Assembly: GCA_036522515.1 (NCBI GenBank)
Contig: DATDFQ010000006.1
Span: 17,088-81,087, forward strand
Origin: Bacteroidota bacterium
GTDB taxonomy: Bacteria; Bacteroidota; Ignavibacteria; UBA10030; SZUA-254
Direction of reading: 5' to 3'
Length of the DNA stretch: 64,000 nucleotides
Shown: in pieces, positions 30,071 to 40,500 of the stretch
Layout of the letters: each line of letters starts with the position of its first letter
How positions within the stretch are numbered: position 1 is the stretch's first letter
Program-made: the position numbers and the translations under genes
Notes under the pieces: generated by a model
What the model saw: the letters and a program-made list of their open reading frames with translations, nothing else
Told to the model about the DNA's origin: nothing
Database searches by the model: none

Positions 30071-31099
30071 GTGAAACGGAAGGAAAAGATTTTTCAGGGA
30101 GTAGCCTTGTTCCTCCTGGCCGCGTGTTCGATCGCAGCGTCGCAGGAAGTGACCAAGGTGGGGACCACGGGGGGAAAATTCCTGAGCATCCCGGTGGGCG
30201 CCCGCGCCGTCGGAATGGGCGGGGCATTCGTCGCGGTCGCGAATGACGCCTCGGCGATGTTTTGGAACCCGGCCGGGATGGCGCGCCTTTCGCAACCGGA
30301 GGCGCTCTTCACCCACTCCGGCTGGATCGCCGGCATGGCCTTCAATTACGGCGGGGTCGTGGTGCCGGTTTCCGGTCTTGGAACCGTCGGTATCAACTTC
30401 ACCTCCCTGACGATGGCCGACATGGAGCGGACCACCGAAGAGCAGCCGGAGGGGACGGGGGAGACCTTTTCGGCCGGCAGTTTTGCCGTTGGGGCTTCCT
30501 ATGCCCAGAATCTCACCGAATGGTTCTCGATCGGGGGATCGGTCAAGTATGTCAACGAGCACATCTGGAACACAAGCGCCACCGATATTGCGGTGGATGT
30601 CGGGACACTGTTTGTCACGCCGTTTTCGGGATTGAAATTCGGCGCGGGAATCTCGAATTTCGGCTCGAAGCTCCAGATGCACGGGGATGACCTGCTGGTC
30701 CTGAAGGATATCTCCCCGAACGCCGGAAACAATTCGAACGTGACGGCAAACCTCGGGACCGATAATTTCGACCTCCCGCTCGTCCTCCGGATCGGCCTCG
30801 CGTACGAACCGATCGTTTCCGAAGAGAGACACCTCACCATCGTTGTCGATGCAGTCCACCCGAACGATAATTCAGAGAGCATCAGTGTGGGGACCGAATT
30901 CACGGGAATTCAGAACATCCTTGCCCTCCGGGCCGGGTATATGGCCCTCGGTCAGCGTGACAGCGAGGAGCAGTATACGTTCGGAGGCGGTATTAAGTAC
31001 AATATTGACAATACTTTAACCCTGAGATTCGATTACGCCTTCCAAAGGTTCGGTTTGCTCGAAAATGTGCATAAATTTGCACTTGGCATATTATTTTGA
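30071..31099 (+). CDS. PorV/UPF0164-like outer-membrane protein
   Basis: 342 aa from GTG 30071, chosen because AAAAGGAG lies 6 bp upstream and the product then starts with a good signal peptide (MKRKEKIF...AASQE). An ATG at 30017 overlapping the previous stop would add 18 hydrophilic residues. The mature start (FLSIPVGARAVGMGGAFVAV, DASAMFWNPAGMA) is the hallmark of PorV and related FadL-like barrels. PorV shuttles T9SS cargo at the outer membrane in Porphyromonas. Many FCB genomes carry several paralogues, some of which sit next to TonB receptors and act as partner channels. Either role is possible here. Confidence 0.82.
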   Translation: MKRKEKIFQGVALFLLAACSIAASQEVTKVGTTGGKFLSIPVGARAVGMGGAFVAVANDASAMFWNPAGMARLSQPEALFTHSGWIAGMAFNYGGVVVPVSGLGTVGINFTSLTMADMERTTEEQPEGTGETFSAGSFAVGASYAQNLTEWFSIGGSVKYVNEHIWNTSATDIAVDVGTLFVTPFSGLKFGAGISNFGSKLQMHGDDLLVLKDISPNAGNNSNVTANLGTDNFDLPLVLRIGLAYEPIVSEERHLTIVVDAVHPNDNSESISVGTEFTGIQNILALRAGYMALGQRDSEEQYTFGGGIKYNIDNTLTLRFDYAFQRFGLLENVHKFALGILF

Positions 31100-31205
31100 T
31101 ACTTTTCCCCGCAAATTAGGAGGGGTAGATCAGGAATCCTTGCTTTACTCAGTTTGTCAACAAATTAGTCCACCTCGTTCAATCCACAACCGGGAGTAGC
31201 GATAG

Positions 31206-33470
31206 ATGAAGAATAGATTGTTACTGCGTGTTAGTACCGCGATCGGCATCGCGTTGCTCGCAATGTCCGTCGCGCAGGCAGGCGGTGTGAGTGTGACGTT
31301 TCAGGTGAGGATGAACATCAAGATGCTAGAGGGAACGTTTCAGCCCGGCTCGGGCGATATTGTGAGCGTGAACGGATCGTTTAACAACTGGACTTCCGCG
31401 GTCGACACATTGAAGGATCCCGACGGGGATAGCGTCTATAGCAAGACCGTTGCGCTTCCCTTGATCCTTGGAGACACCATCCAATATAAATTCTGGAAGA
31501 CGTTGCGGGGGGGCATCGATTGGGAAGGCGGAAACAATCGCCTCCATGTGATAGCAACTTCGAACGATACTCTCTCGGTCGAGTATTTCGACTACGATTC
31601 GGTGTACACGCCTCCGGTCCCTGTGCCTGTCACCTTCCAGGTGAACATGAAGATCAAGATGCTCGAAGGGACGTTCCAGCCCGGCAGCGGCGACATTGTG
31701 CGGGTCGCAGGCAGTTTCAATGACTGGGGGAACTCCACCGACACACTCTCCGACCCTGACCACGATAGCGTCTACACGAAAACGGTCAACAATACCATCT
31801 TCGAGAACACGACCGTGCAATACAAGTTCCTGAAAACGCTGCGGGGCGGCCTCGATTGGGAGAGCGGCGACAACAGACAGTATAACGTTCCGCCGGGAGG
31901 GGGCACCGTGCCTGAGGCCTATTTCGACAACGACTCGGTCTATACGCCTCCGGTATCGGCGCCCGTCACCTTCCAGGTGAACATGAAGATCAAGATGCTC
32001 GAAGGAACGTTCCTGCCCGGCAGCGGCGACATTGTGCGGGTCGCCGGCAGTTTCAATAACTGGGGGAGTTCCACCGACACGCTCACCGACCCGAACCAGG
32101 ACAGCATCTACACGAAAACGATAGCCGATAACGTTATCTTCGAGAATACGACCGTCCAGTACAAATTCCTGAAAACTCCGCGGGGCGGCCTCGATTGGGA
32201 AAGCGGTGACAACAGGCAATATAACGTTCCCACCGGCGGCGGGACCGTGCCGGTCGCTTATTTCGACTACGACTCAACCGTGAACCTTCAGGTGACCGCC
32301 AGCATCCTCTGGCAGGTCGACATGACGACCTATGAAGATCTGGGCTGGTTCCGGCCCGACCTCGGCGACACCATGCAGGTCCGGGGACCCTTCAACGGCT
32401 GGGGTGGATCGAAGATGGATCAGAGTTTCATCAACCCGGGCCTCTATCAGACGACCTACCCTGCCGACGGCTCGCCCTCTGCGGATATCGGCTTCAAGTA
32501 TTTCATGCAATTCGATTCGGCGGAAGCTGCCATCCGTTTTCCGGGATATAGCAATGCGACCAGAGACGGCATGGCCTACGATCATCCCGCGACGAGAGGG
32601 GACGGGAACCGGCTTATCAATATCGGAAACGGCGGGGAGATCACAACAGACCTCGCCTACTTCAGCGACATCAATCCCAAAGGGGAGATCGCCGCGGGCG
32701 ACACAGTGACGGTGACGGTCACGGCCAACATGGGTCCCGCGACGCACTACCTCACCCCGCTCGACCCGGCGACCGATACCGTACGATTGGTGTTCCAGGA
32801 CGCGCTCTCGCGTGCTGCCCAGCAGAAGATCCAGGGGACCTTCCCCCAGACGCTCGACATGTCCCATTCGTCGCCGTCAGACACGATGTACACCGTGTCC
32901 TTCGATATCATCGGCCCGGCGCACTATAACCTGCAATACACTTACCGGTATGTGCAGCCCGGAGGATTTGTGGTGGATCAGGGTGGCGGATTGGGGAACC
33001 AGAATCTCTTCATCTCCCGGTTTATCCAGCCGCTCGCGTTCGGAAAGAATTCGAGAATATCGAAAATCGCCGGAACCGCCACGACCTGGCCGAGGAATTA
33101 TTCCGCCCCGGTCGACGATTGGCAGAAAGCCACGCCGCTGGAGCATGAGACGCCCCCCTTCGACATCATCAACGGGGTGAGCCCTGATAAAGCTCCGGGG
33201 CGGCCTGTGGCTTACCGGCTGTTCCAGAACTATCCGAATCCGTTCAACCCTGCGACCCAGATCCGGTATGCTCTTCCGGAGCGCGCCCATGTTTCTCTCA
33301 GGGTGTACAACCTTCTGGGGCAGGAGATGGCGACGCTCGTCAATCAGGATCAACCGGCAGGGAATTACGTCTCGCTCTTCGAGGCGAATAAGCTTCCTTC
33401 AGGAGTCTATTTCTACAAACTGCAGGCTGGCAGGTTCCTGGATGTGAAGAAGGCGTTGCTCGTCCGGTAG
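31206..33470 (+). CDS. T9SS-secreted protein with tandem CBM20/48-like (starch-binding-like) modules
   Basis: 754 aa. After the signal peptide (VAQAGG), three modules of about 110 residues follow at roughly 28-137, 139-247 and 249-360. Each has VTFQVxMxIKMLEGTF, a GSFNxW motif and QYKFxKT. Modules 2 and 3 are nearly identical in both protein and DNA. A fourth, diverged module (about 362-480) has GPFNGWGG. The V-x-G-S-F-N-x-W pattern is that of AMPK/CBM48 and CBM20 sandwich domains that bind alpha-glucans. A second beta region and a T9SS tail (LFQNYPNPFNPAT, LRVYNLLGQEMATL, ALLVR) end the protein. It may hold starch on the cell surface, as SusE/SusF do, without being related to them. SD GGGAG lies before the ATG. 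Confidence 0.78.
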   Translation: MKNRLLLRVSTAIGIALLAMSVAQAGGVSVTFQVRMNIKMLEGTFQPGSGDIVSVNGSFNNWTSAVDTLKDPDGDSVYSKTVALPLILGDTIQYKFWKTLRGGIDWEGGNNRLHVIATSNDTLSVEYFDYDSVYTPPVPVPVTFQVNMKIKMLEGTFQPGSGDIVRVAGSFNDWGNSTDTLSDPDHDSVYTKTVNNTIFENTTVQYKFLKTLRGGLDWESGDNRQYNVPPGGGTVPEAYFDNDSVYTPPVSAPVTFQVNMKIKMLEGTFLPGSGDIVRVAGSFNNWGSSTDTLTDPNQDSIYTKTIADNVIFENTTVQYKFLKTPRGGLDWESGDNRQYNVPTGGGTVPVAYFDYDSTVNLQVTASILWQVDMTTYEDLGWFRPDLGDTMQVRGPFNGWGGSKMDQSFINPGLYQTTYPADGSPSADIGFKYFMQFDSAEAAIRFPGYSNATRDGMAYDHPATRGDGNRLINIGNGGEITTDLAYFSDINPKGEIAAGDTVTVTVTANMGPATHYLTPLDPATDTVRLVFQDALSRAAQQKIQGTFPQTLDMSHSSPSDTMYTVSFDIIGPAHYNLQYTYRYVQPGGFVVDQGGGLGNQNLFISRFIQPLAFGKNSRISKIAGTATTWPRNYSAPVDDWQKATPLEHETPPFDIINGVSPDKAPGRPVAYRLFQNYPNPFNPATQIRYALPERAHVSLRVYNLLGQEMATLVNQDQPAGNYVSLFEANKLPSGVYFYKLQAGRFLDVKKALLVR

Positions 33471-33532
33471 GCATTCGCCCGGCCCCCCCCCCGCGAAGGG
33501 GGTCGCGGATGCAGAGCGTAGCGGCATTGGTT

Positions 33533-33579
33533 GGCGCGGTGGAAGCCCGGATCCCGGGCACTCACCGCGCCTTTTATTT
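33533..33579 (+). terminator. Rho-independent terminator
   Basis: GGCGCGGTG (33533-33541) pairs with CACCGCGCC (33563-33571). An inner GCCCGG/CCGGGC hairpin stacks inside the loop, and TTTTATTTT follows. It ends the transcript of the CBM-like protein and slightly overlaps the stop end of the convergent SGNH gene. Confidence 0.8.
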
Positions 33580-35589
33580 TCCGCCCGCCGGGCGCTCGAT
33601 CTGCGCCAGGAGTTTTGCCGCAGGGCCGTAGCGCGGATTCCCGGCGAGAATCGTTTTCAGCTCTTCGACCGCCCGGTCCTTCATTCCGTTCCGGGAATAG
33701 GCGATCGCCAGGGTCGTTCCCGACTCGGCGCGCTCCGCCGCAGACTGGCTGAGCCCCACCGCCTGCTCGAGCATCGGGATCGCCGAGTCCGGACGCTGTT
33801 CGTTGATGTCAATCGTCCCGAGCGCAAGAGAGGCGTACCGCGTGGGTTCGATCTCGAGCGACTTCCGGAGTATCCCGTACGCTTTTCCGTTTTGATTTGT
33901 CCTGAGATAGAGCTGCCCGACGATAAGGTATGCGGAAACGTTGTACGGAAGCTGGTTCATCAGCGCGCCGTATTCCCGCTCCGCCTCGCCGGTGTGGCCG
34001 GTCGATTCGTAGTACCGGGCCGCCGCCACGTGTCCTTGCTCCCACGTCGAGTTTCCCCCGGCGATCCCGTCGACGATGCGGTCGATCGCAGCTTTCCCAT
34101 GGGGGGAAGAGGGTGCGAGGGAGGCTCCTGTAAAAGGCCAGGAGGATGTCAGGGACTCGATCCTCCGCGCCGCACACCGGAGGTCGAGGTCTGTCCCGGC
34201 CCAGTTTCGGAAGAGTTCCTCGTCGCCAAGCGTGTCCCGCTTCTCCCATTCCTCCCTCGAAGCCAGCATTCCTTCGTCCCGCATGGAGCGGGCGTACTCC
34301 TTGGCCATCAGGAAATAACCCCTGAGGTTGGGGTGAAGATGTTCGAGCATCAGGTTGTTTCCGAGGAGGGAGTCGGGTGATTGCCCGGTCAGCGACATCT
34401 CGATGTCTACGAAGCGCGCACTCCCATCCCTGCAGGCGCCGCGGATCGCCTCGTTAAAATCGCCGCTCGTTCTGAACCTCAATTCGTCATAGTCCCGCGC
34501 CTGAAGATATTCGCGCCGCGCTTCGGGCTTTCTGCCGAGTGTGTCGAGGCACCGCGCAATCTCATAGTGGACGTCTGCGTGAAGGGAGTCGATCCGGACC
34601 GCCCGCCGGAAGAAGGAGAGGGCCGAGTCGAATTCCCCCCGCTTGCGGAGGTCCCGGCCCGCGCGGATCGATTCATCCAACGCGGCCCGATCCGCGTCGC
34701 CGAGTTCATCCCGGCGTCCGGAAACGAACGGAGGGCGGTCCCGCAGGTTTGAAGCCTGGGAACTCAACAGGAGAGGGATCTTCTGCTCCGCGCACAGGGA
34801 TGCGAGCTCCCGGAGATTTTCCCCGAAATTCGACAGGCACGCGCGATAGGATTTGCTGCCGTAGGCGATATACTGGTCGCGGGCGAGCCGTTCCATCATT
34901 GTGCCGCCCCGGTCGGGAACGATGCCGGCGGAAAAGAGCCTTGAGACCCATCTCACACCATTCCGGAGGAGGAGGAACGAGCGAACATGGATCAGCTTAA
35001 GATAAGCCCGGGTCAGCCAGCGCGCGCTGCCGGCAGATTCGTGGGAAGCGATGCCGAGGGCTCCATAGAATTCATTGTGTCCGTCATAAACGATCAGGAG
35101 ATCCGGCTCGTAGGCGGGCAGTTCGCCTGCGATGTCGTTCACCGTGAAGCTGTTGGTCGCAGTCAACCCGAGGTTAATGACCTCGATCCGCCGTTCCGGG
35201 AAGAGCGCCCGGAGCCTGTCTCGCAGGAAGGTGGAAAAAGACCCGACATACCCGTAGGGATATCCCACCGTGGTCGATCCGCCCAAACAGAAGATGCGGA
35301 ACGTATTGGCCGCCTTCGGGATTGTGAAGTAATCGGGAGAGGTGTTCGGGCTGAACTCTACATGGGAGAAATACCGGTCCTTTACGTCCGGATTCATCAC
35401 CAGGTACGACCTCCCCCCGACCTGCTCAGAGGCGAAGAGAGAGAGATCGGGCCCGTAGTGGGTAAGGCGAAGCACGCCTTCGAGCGCGGCAAGGAGCAGG
35501 AAGGGGAGGAGAATGGTGACGGTGAGAAAGCCGGCCCTGGGCCGGCCGGTTGGCCGGCGGGAGAGCTCTTTCTTACGATGCTGTTGCAA
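33574..35589 (-). CDS. SGNH/GDSL-type hydrolase-like membrane protein with TPR repeats
   Basis: 671 aa. One membrane helix lies at about 22-42. The SGNH-like domain has LGGSTTVG (block I serine near residue 104), a Gly/Asn block (YDGHNEFYGA) and the terminal LEHLHPN with the catalytic-type His. Inside the domain sits an insertion of TPR-like helices (about 300-385). A second TPR stretch follows at about 520-665. The paralogue at 48976-50985 has the same order of parts. The family resembles acyl-esterases of surface polysaccharide modification (AlgX/DltD-like); deacylase or acyltransferase is possible. It is monocistronic, with its own promoter-like sequence at 35645-35672. Confidence 0.78.
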   Translation of the reverse strand: MQQHRKKELSRRPTGRPRAGFLTVTILLPFLLLAALEGVLRLTHYGPDLSLFASEQVGGRSYLVMNPDVKDRYFSHVEFSPNTSPDYFTIPKAANTFRIFCLGGSTTVGYPYGYVGSFSTFLRDRLRALFPERRIEVINLGLTATNSFTVNDIAGELPAYEPDLLIVYDGHNEFYGALGIASHESAGSARWLTRAYLKLIHVRSFLLLRNGVRWVSRLFSAGIVPDRGGTMMERLARDQYIAYGSKSYRACLSNFGENLRELASLCAEQKIPLLLSSQASNLRDRPPFVSGRRDELGDADRAALDESIRAGRDLRKRGEFDSALSFFRRAVRIDSLHADVHYEIARCLDTLGRKPEARREYLQARDYDELRFRTSGDFNEAIRGACRDGSARFVDIEMSLTGQSPDSLLGNNLMLEHLHPNLRGYFLMAKEYARSMRDEGMLASREEWEKRDTLGDEELFRNWAGTDLDLRCAARRIESLTSSWPFTGASLAPSSPHGKAAIDRIVDGIAGGNSTWEQGHVAAARYYESTGHTGEAEREYGALMNQLPYNVSAYLIVGQLYLRTNQNGKAYGILRKSLEIEPTRYASLALGTIDINEQRPDSAIPMLEQAVGLSQSAAERAESGTTLAIAYSRNGMKDRAVEELKTILAGNPRYGPAAKLLAQIERPAGGK

Positions 35590-35644
35590 TCGGGGAGGCC
35601 TTCTTCAAGAGGACTATACTCTGCTAACTCGTGATTTCATTCAG

Positions 35645-35672
35645 AATATACGTGCTTGGTCCGATATTTCAA
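35645..35672 (-). promoter_or_regulatory. Likely promoter for the SGNH/TPR gene
   Basis: On the minus strand TTGAAA (35672-35667), a 16-bp spacer and TATATT (35650-35645) lie about 56 bp before the ATG at 35589. This is a good match to a sigma-70-type promoter. Confidence 0.45.
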
Positions 35673-35701
35673 ACACGGCAATCCCGGAAAACGCCGCTCT
35701 T

Positions 35702-35917
35702 GGTAGCCGCAGCCTTCAGGCTGCGGTCTCGTTTCCACGCGGAGCGTGGGAACGAGGAAAGAGGGCAATCCCGGAAAAACCCGCAAGCTGAAGCTTGCGG
35801 CTACCGATTCCTCTCCGGTCGTCTCTTGGTCGCGGTCACCGTTTCCTCTTCGGTCGTTTCTTGGTAGCCGCAGCCTTCAGGCTGCGGTCTCGTTTCCACG
35901 CGGAGCGTGGGAACGAG
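35702..35917. repeat. Pair of identical 55-bp palindromic repeats plus a related hairpin
   Basis: Two identical 55-bp copies lie at 35702-35756 and 35863-35917. Each starts GGTAGCCGCAGCCTTCAGG and joins two hairpins: stem CCGCAGCC/GGCTGCGG and stem TTCCACGC/GCGTGGGAA. Between them (35781-35805) is a third hairpin with stem CCGCAAGC/GCTTGCGG followed by CTACC, the inverse of GGTAG. The intervening bases include two diverged copies of CTCTTCGGTCGTTTCTTGG. The 413-bp gap 35590-36002 holds these repeats and two promoter-like sequences, and no gene. Confidence 0.85.
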
Positions 35918-35932
35918 ATGGGATCTCCCGAG

Positions 35933-35961
35933 TTGCATTTGCAACCCGTTTTTTCTACTTT
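35933..35961 (+). promoter_or_regulatory. Possible promoter of the GH13/MalEFG block
   Basis: TTGCAT (35933-35938), a 17-bp spacer and TACTTT (35956-35961) lie 41 bp before the ATG at 36003. The -10 is like the one proposed at 10295. No other promoter-like sequence is seen before the seven closely spaced genes that follow. Confidence 0.35.
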
Positions 35962-36002
35962 AGGGCAAGAGGTTGTTGAGAGCACATTCTTGCCCGAACG
36001 AC

Positions 36003-37502
36003 ATGATGATCCCACCGGCTCCATCCCCTGCGAATCATAAACCTGCGTTCCCATATTTTGCCCTGCTCCCGATTCTGGCTACCCTTCTCGTCTCGGTTTC
36101 CGCACGGGCGTTAGCCCAGCCTGTCGTCCCGGACTGGGCGGAGGACGCGATCTGGTATCAGATTTTCCCTGAGCGGTTCGCCAACGGTGACACGTCCAAC
36201 GACCCTCCCGGCGTCGAAAAGTGGGGAGGAAAGCCGGAGCCCCGTAATTTCTTCGGAGGGGACCTTCAGGGCATCATCGATCATCTCGATTACCTTCAGC
36301 GTTTGGGAGTGAACGCCCTCTATCTCAACCCGATTTTCGAGTCGCCCTCCAACCACAAGTATCACACCTCGGATTATCTCAAGATCGACCACAATTTCGG
36401 CGACGATGCCGTTTTCCAACGCCTGGTCGGGGAATGCCATAGAAGGGGCATGCACATCATTATCGACGGCGTGTTCAATCATACGGGCGTCCATTTCTTT
36501 GCATTCGAAGATATCAAGAAGAATGAAGCGAAATCCCCCTATCTCAAGTGGTATGACGTTCACAGCTTCCCCGTGGGTCCCCCCGAGAAGCCCAACTACG
36601 AGGCGTGGTGGGGCCTCGGTGACCTTCCGAAACTGATGACCGGCAATCCGGAGGTCCGGAAGTATCTGTTCGACGCAACGACGCATTGGATGAAAGCGGG
36701 CCTGGACGGATGGCGCCTCGACGTGCCGAATGAGATTCCCCACGAATTCTGGATCGAGTGGAGAAAGCTCGTGAAGGCCGAGAATCCGGAGGCCTATATC
36801 GTTGGCGAGATCTGGGATGATGCCACACCCTGGCTTCAGGGTGACCAGTTCGACGCGGTCATGAATTACCGGTTCCGGGGGGGCTGCGTCGGCTTTATCG
36901 CGCTGGGAAACCAGACCGCCACCCAGTTCGATTCAACCCTCACCGCCCAGCGCAACGCGTACCCGGGCCGGGTGGACTATGTTCTCCAAAACCTCATCGG
37001 CAGTCACGATACCGAGCGGTTCATGACGCTCAGCGGGGGGGATGCGGAGAAGGTGAAGCTGGCGGTCCTGGCCCAGATGACGTACGTCGGCGCTCCCATG
37101 ATTTACTACGGCGACGAGATCGGCATGCAAGGGGGAAAAGACCCGGACTGCCGCCACACGATGGAGTGGGATTCGACGAAATGGAACCTCGATCTCTGGA
37201 CGTGGTACCAGAAGCTCGTGAAGATCCGAAACGACCACCGTCTCTTCCGGCGCGGCTCCTACAAGACCGTCCTGGCGGATGACGCGGGCAAGCTGATCGG
37301 ATATGCGCGCGAAGACGGGTCCGAGCGCGCGCTGGTATTCCTGAATAACGGTTCGCGCGACGCGAAGGCTCCTCTTACGGGGGTGCGGTTGCCTCCGGAC
37401 GGCTGGAGGAATCTTCTGACAGGCACGAGGATCCCACCCGCCGACAGCGTCGTCGTCCCGGCCCGGTCGGGAGTTATCCTGTTCTCAAGCTCGGCCGAAT
37501 GA
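36003..37502 (+). CDS. Secreted GH13 alpha-amylase family enzyme
   Basis: 499 aa from ATG 36003 (ATG 36006 also possible), with a long signal peptide ending ALAQ. The barrel begins at WYQIFPERFANGD. The catalytic residues are Asp240 (GWRLDVPNE), Glu269 (IVGEIW) and Asp336 (GSHDTERF), with region I IDGVFNHTG. It is a compact version of the 616-aa paralogue at 19.8 kb, with a short C-terminal beta domain and no sorting tail. Neopullulanase-like or maltogenic activity is likely. It heads a dense + strand block with two further GH13-type genes and the sugar ABC importer, and its stop abuts the next ATG. Confidence 0.9.
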   Translation: MMIPPAPSPANHKPAFPYFALLPILATLLVSVSARALAQPVVPDWAEDAIWYQIFPERFANGDTSNDPPGVEKWGGKPEPRNFFGGDLQGIIDHLDYLQRLGVNALYLNPIFESPSNHKYHTSDYLKIDHNFGDDAVFQRLVGECHRRGMHIIIDGVFNHTGVHFFAFEDIKKNEAKSPYLKWYDVHSFPVGPPEKPNYEAWWGLGDLPKLMTGNPEVRKYLFDATTHWMKAGLDGWRLDVPNEIPHEFWIEWRKLVKAENPEAYIVGEIWDDATPWLQGDQFDAVMNYRFRGGCVGFIALGNQTATQFDSTLTAQRNAYPGRVDYVLQNLIGSHDTERFMTLSGGDAEKVKLAVLAQMTYVGAPMIYYGDEIGMQGGKDPDCRHTMEWDSTKWNLDLWTWYQKLVKIRNDHRLFRRGSYKTVLADDAGKLIGYAREDGSERALVFLNNGSRDAKAPLTGVRLPPDGWRNLLTGTRIPPADSVVVPARSGVILFSSSAE

Positions 37503-40500
37503 ATGAAGTGGATCGCCCTCCTGCTGGCAGGCGTCGTCACCCGGGCCATCTGCGCAGACAGCGTGGACGTGACCTTTCGTTTCAATATCGCGGGGTTTCC
37601 GGGCGGAATTTCCGTTCCGGGAGAGTTTAACGGATGGAACAACGCCGCCTGGCCGATGTCGTATCAGGGGGGAACGCTCTGGATCAGAAACGCACGGCTG
37701 GCGGTCGGCGGCAATCCTGCGCCGGGCGGGATCGCAGGCGCCTGGCAATACAAGTTCTACTATAACGGCGCCTCCCCGTGGCCCAGCGACCCCCTCAACC
37801 ATCACGTCAACACGGCGGATAACGATAATTCCTTCCTCTACGTGAAGGATCCGACCATCTATCAGTTGCTCCCCAACCAGCGGTTGCCCCTCGTCACGAC
37901 CTCCACGCCAACGGTCTCCGCCTATATTTTTCCAACAGTTGGGAGCGTCGTGGATACCTCGCTCCTCGCGCTCGAGATTGACGGCATCTCCTACCCGGGG
38001 CTCGGCCAGTTCTATAATTTCGGCACCAGGCAGTTTACATTTATTCCGCCCCCCTTGCCGAACGGAAGCCATCTCCTGATCCTGACCGCCGGAGCGAACG
38101 CCGACACGGTGACATTCGAGACGCAGGGAGGGTTTGTGAGGCTTCTCAACCAGTCGCCCTTCTCGACGCTGAAACCGGCATGGACGCTGAACGGTTTGGT
38201 GGGCGACGTCTCGGACACCTCGATCCTCATCGTAAGGAATTCCACGGACACATTCGCGGTCGCCGCCGCGGGCGGAGCGTTCACATTCGCCGCCCCTCTC
38301 GCCGAAGGGACGAATACCTTTGTCGCCCTGGCAGATTCGGCCGGAATCTCCAAAGCTTCCTACCCGGTTCAGATCCAGAGGATTGTCAACCATTCCCCCC
38401 TCGCGGCGATCACCTTCGACACGAGCCTGGGGCAGGTGCGCCTCAAGGCAACGTCGAGCAGCGATCCCGATTCAGGCGAGTCGGGCCAGCTCTCCTACCT
38501 CTGGAGCGCGGATCCCGCCAACCCGTCGGCGACTCCGGGAGTGGATGGGTCTGTTTCTTCCATCATCGGGATACCCCCGCCGGCTCTCCCGGGGGAATAC
38601 TATTTCAATCTCATCGCCGCCGACCCCGGGGGAAACCGCGATACGACGCGCAATTATTTTACGATCGACCCGTCGGGCGCGATGACCGTTCCGAGCCTCG
38701 CGAGCAATCCCGCGTGGGTGAAGCAGGGGCGGCTCTACGAGTTCTTCTTCAAGTCCGCGACCCCCCAGGGGACCATCAACGCCGCCCTGCCGAAGCTCGA
38801 CTTCATCGCGAGCATGGGGTACAACATCATCTGGGTCATGCCGGTGATGGACAATGCGTTTCCGATCAACAACGGCCCGGGGCCGGGGTACGACATCATC
38901 GATTTTTACAAGGTCGCTCCCGAGTACGGCACGAATGCCGATTTCAAGAATTTTGTCGATCATGCGCACCAGCTCGGCCTGAAAGTCATCCTTGACGTGA
39001 CGCCGAATCACACGAGCACGCATCACCCTTTTGTCTCGAGCGTACGGTCCTTTCGGCAGAATTCGCCCTACTGGGGATTCTACCAGCACCAGCTCATCAC
39101 CAACCCGAATTACCATCCCTACATCTCCGAAAGCCTCACCCCCGATTCGGTTTTCGTCTATTACAGCGCCTTCGGAGGAGAGATTTTGAATTACAACTGG
39201 ACTGATATCGACGCCCGGAGTTATATGATCGGCGTCTACCGGTGGTGGGTCAGGGAAATGGGGCTCGACGGGTACCGCCTCGACGTCTACTGGGGACCCA
39301 CGTTCCGGTCGAACAACGGGAACGGCGGAGAGAATGAAATGGGACACCCGCTGCGGGTCGCGCTGAAACACATCAAGCCGGACATCCTGCTCCTCGGCGA
39401 GGATAATGCGACGGGTGTCGGGACCGAGACGAAGTTCGGGGACCGGGGGGGAGGCCTCGACGCGGCCTACGACTGGAACCTCTTCCACAACGGGATTCAA
39501 TTCCTCTATACGCCGTCTCCGCAGACAGGCTCGTTAAACAACTATCTTTTGAACTTCGGAGGCTCATCGATGGGCTTTCTGCCGGGCCCCAACGCTTACT
39601 TCATGCGCTTTTTGGAGAATCATGACGAGGAGAGGATCATCTGGCAATACCAGAGCGCGCCGAAAACCATGCCGGTTTCGACGACCGTGCTCCTCTCCGT
39701 GGGGTTACCGCTCGTCTATTCGGGAGAGGAAGTCGGCTGGGGCGCGGGCATTCCGGATTACGACCAGCGCAGGCGGGGAGTGATCGACTGGAACAGCGCA
39801 GCCCGCACGCTTCTGCTGCCGCACTATCAGAAACTTGCCCAGATCAGGAAGCAATTTCCGCCCTTCTGGTCGCAACGCCAGATCAACCTTCCGACCGGCG
39901 ACTCCCGCCTCCTTGCGTACACCCGTCCGCTCAACGACCTGAACGGGATCATCCTCGCCAACTTCGACTCGAGCGCCCATACGGTCTCCGTGTCGCTCTC
40001 GGGCTCCGGGTCGCCAAATGTCGATTTCACCGGCGGGGTTCAGAACGGTTTGGCGTATCACGCAAGCGATCTCTACAACGATACCGTCTACACGGTGGTA
40101 TTCGCTTCGGGTAGCGCGTCGCTTTCTGTCGCCCTGCCGCCCTTCGGATCATCAGTGCTGGTGCTGGCCGAGAGCACCTATTCGCTGGCGCTTCCCGCGG
40201 TGCTGGGAGTGAAGGATCCTCTCTCCGTACTCCCCTCGAAGTTCTCGCTTGCGCAGAATTATCCGAACCCCTTCAACCCCGCGACCACGATCGAATATAC
40301 CGTCGCCAGAGGCGGGCCCGTCTCGCTCAAAGTCTATGATCTCCTCGGCAGGAACGTGGCGACGTTGTTCGAGGGTTTCCGCCAGCCGGGGCGCTATAGC
40401 GCCACCTGGGACGCGTCGCGGTCGGGGGAGGCGGGGAGCGGCATCTACTTCTACAGATTCTCGACAGGATGGTTCCAGGATGTCCGGAAAATGCTGTTAA

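Noticed and set aside
35702..35917. CRISPR array
   Set aside because: Only two identical units with unrelated spacing and strong internal palindromes; no cas genes nearby. It fits a dispersed hairpin family.
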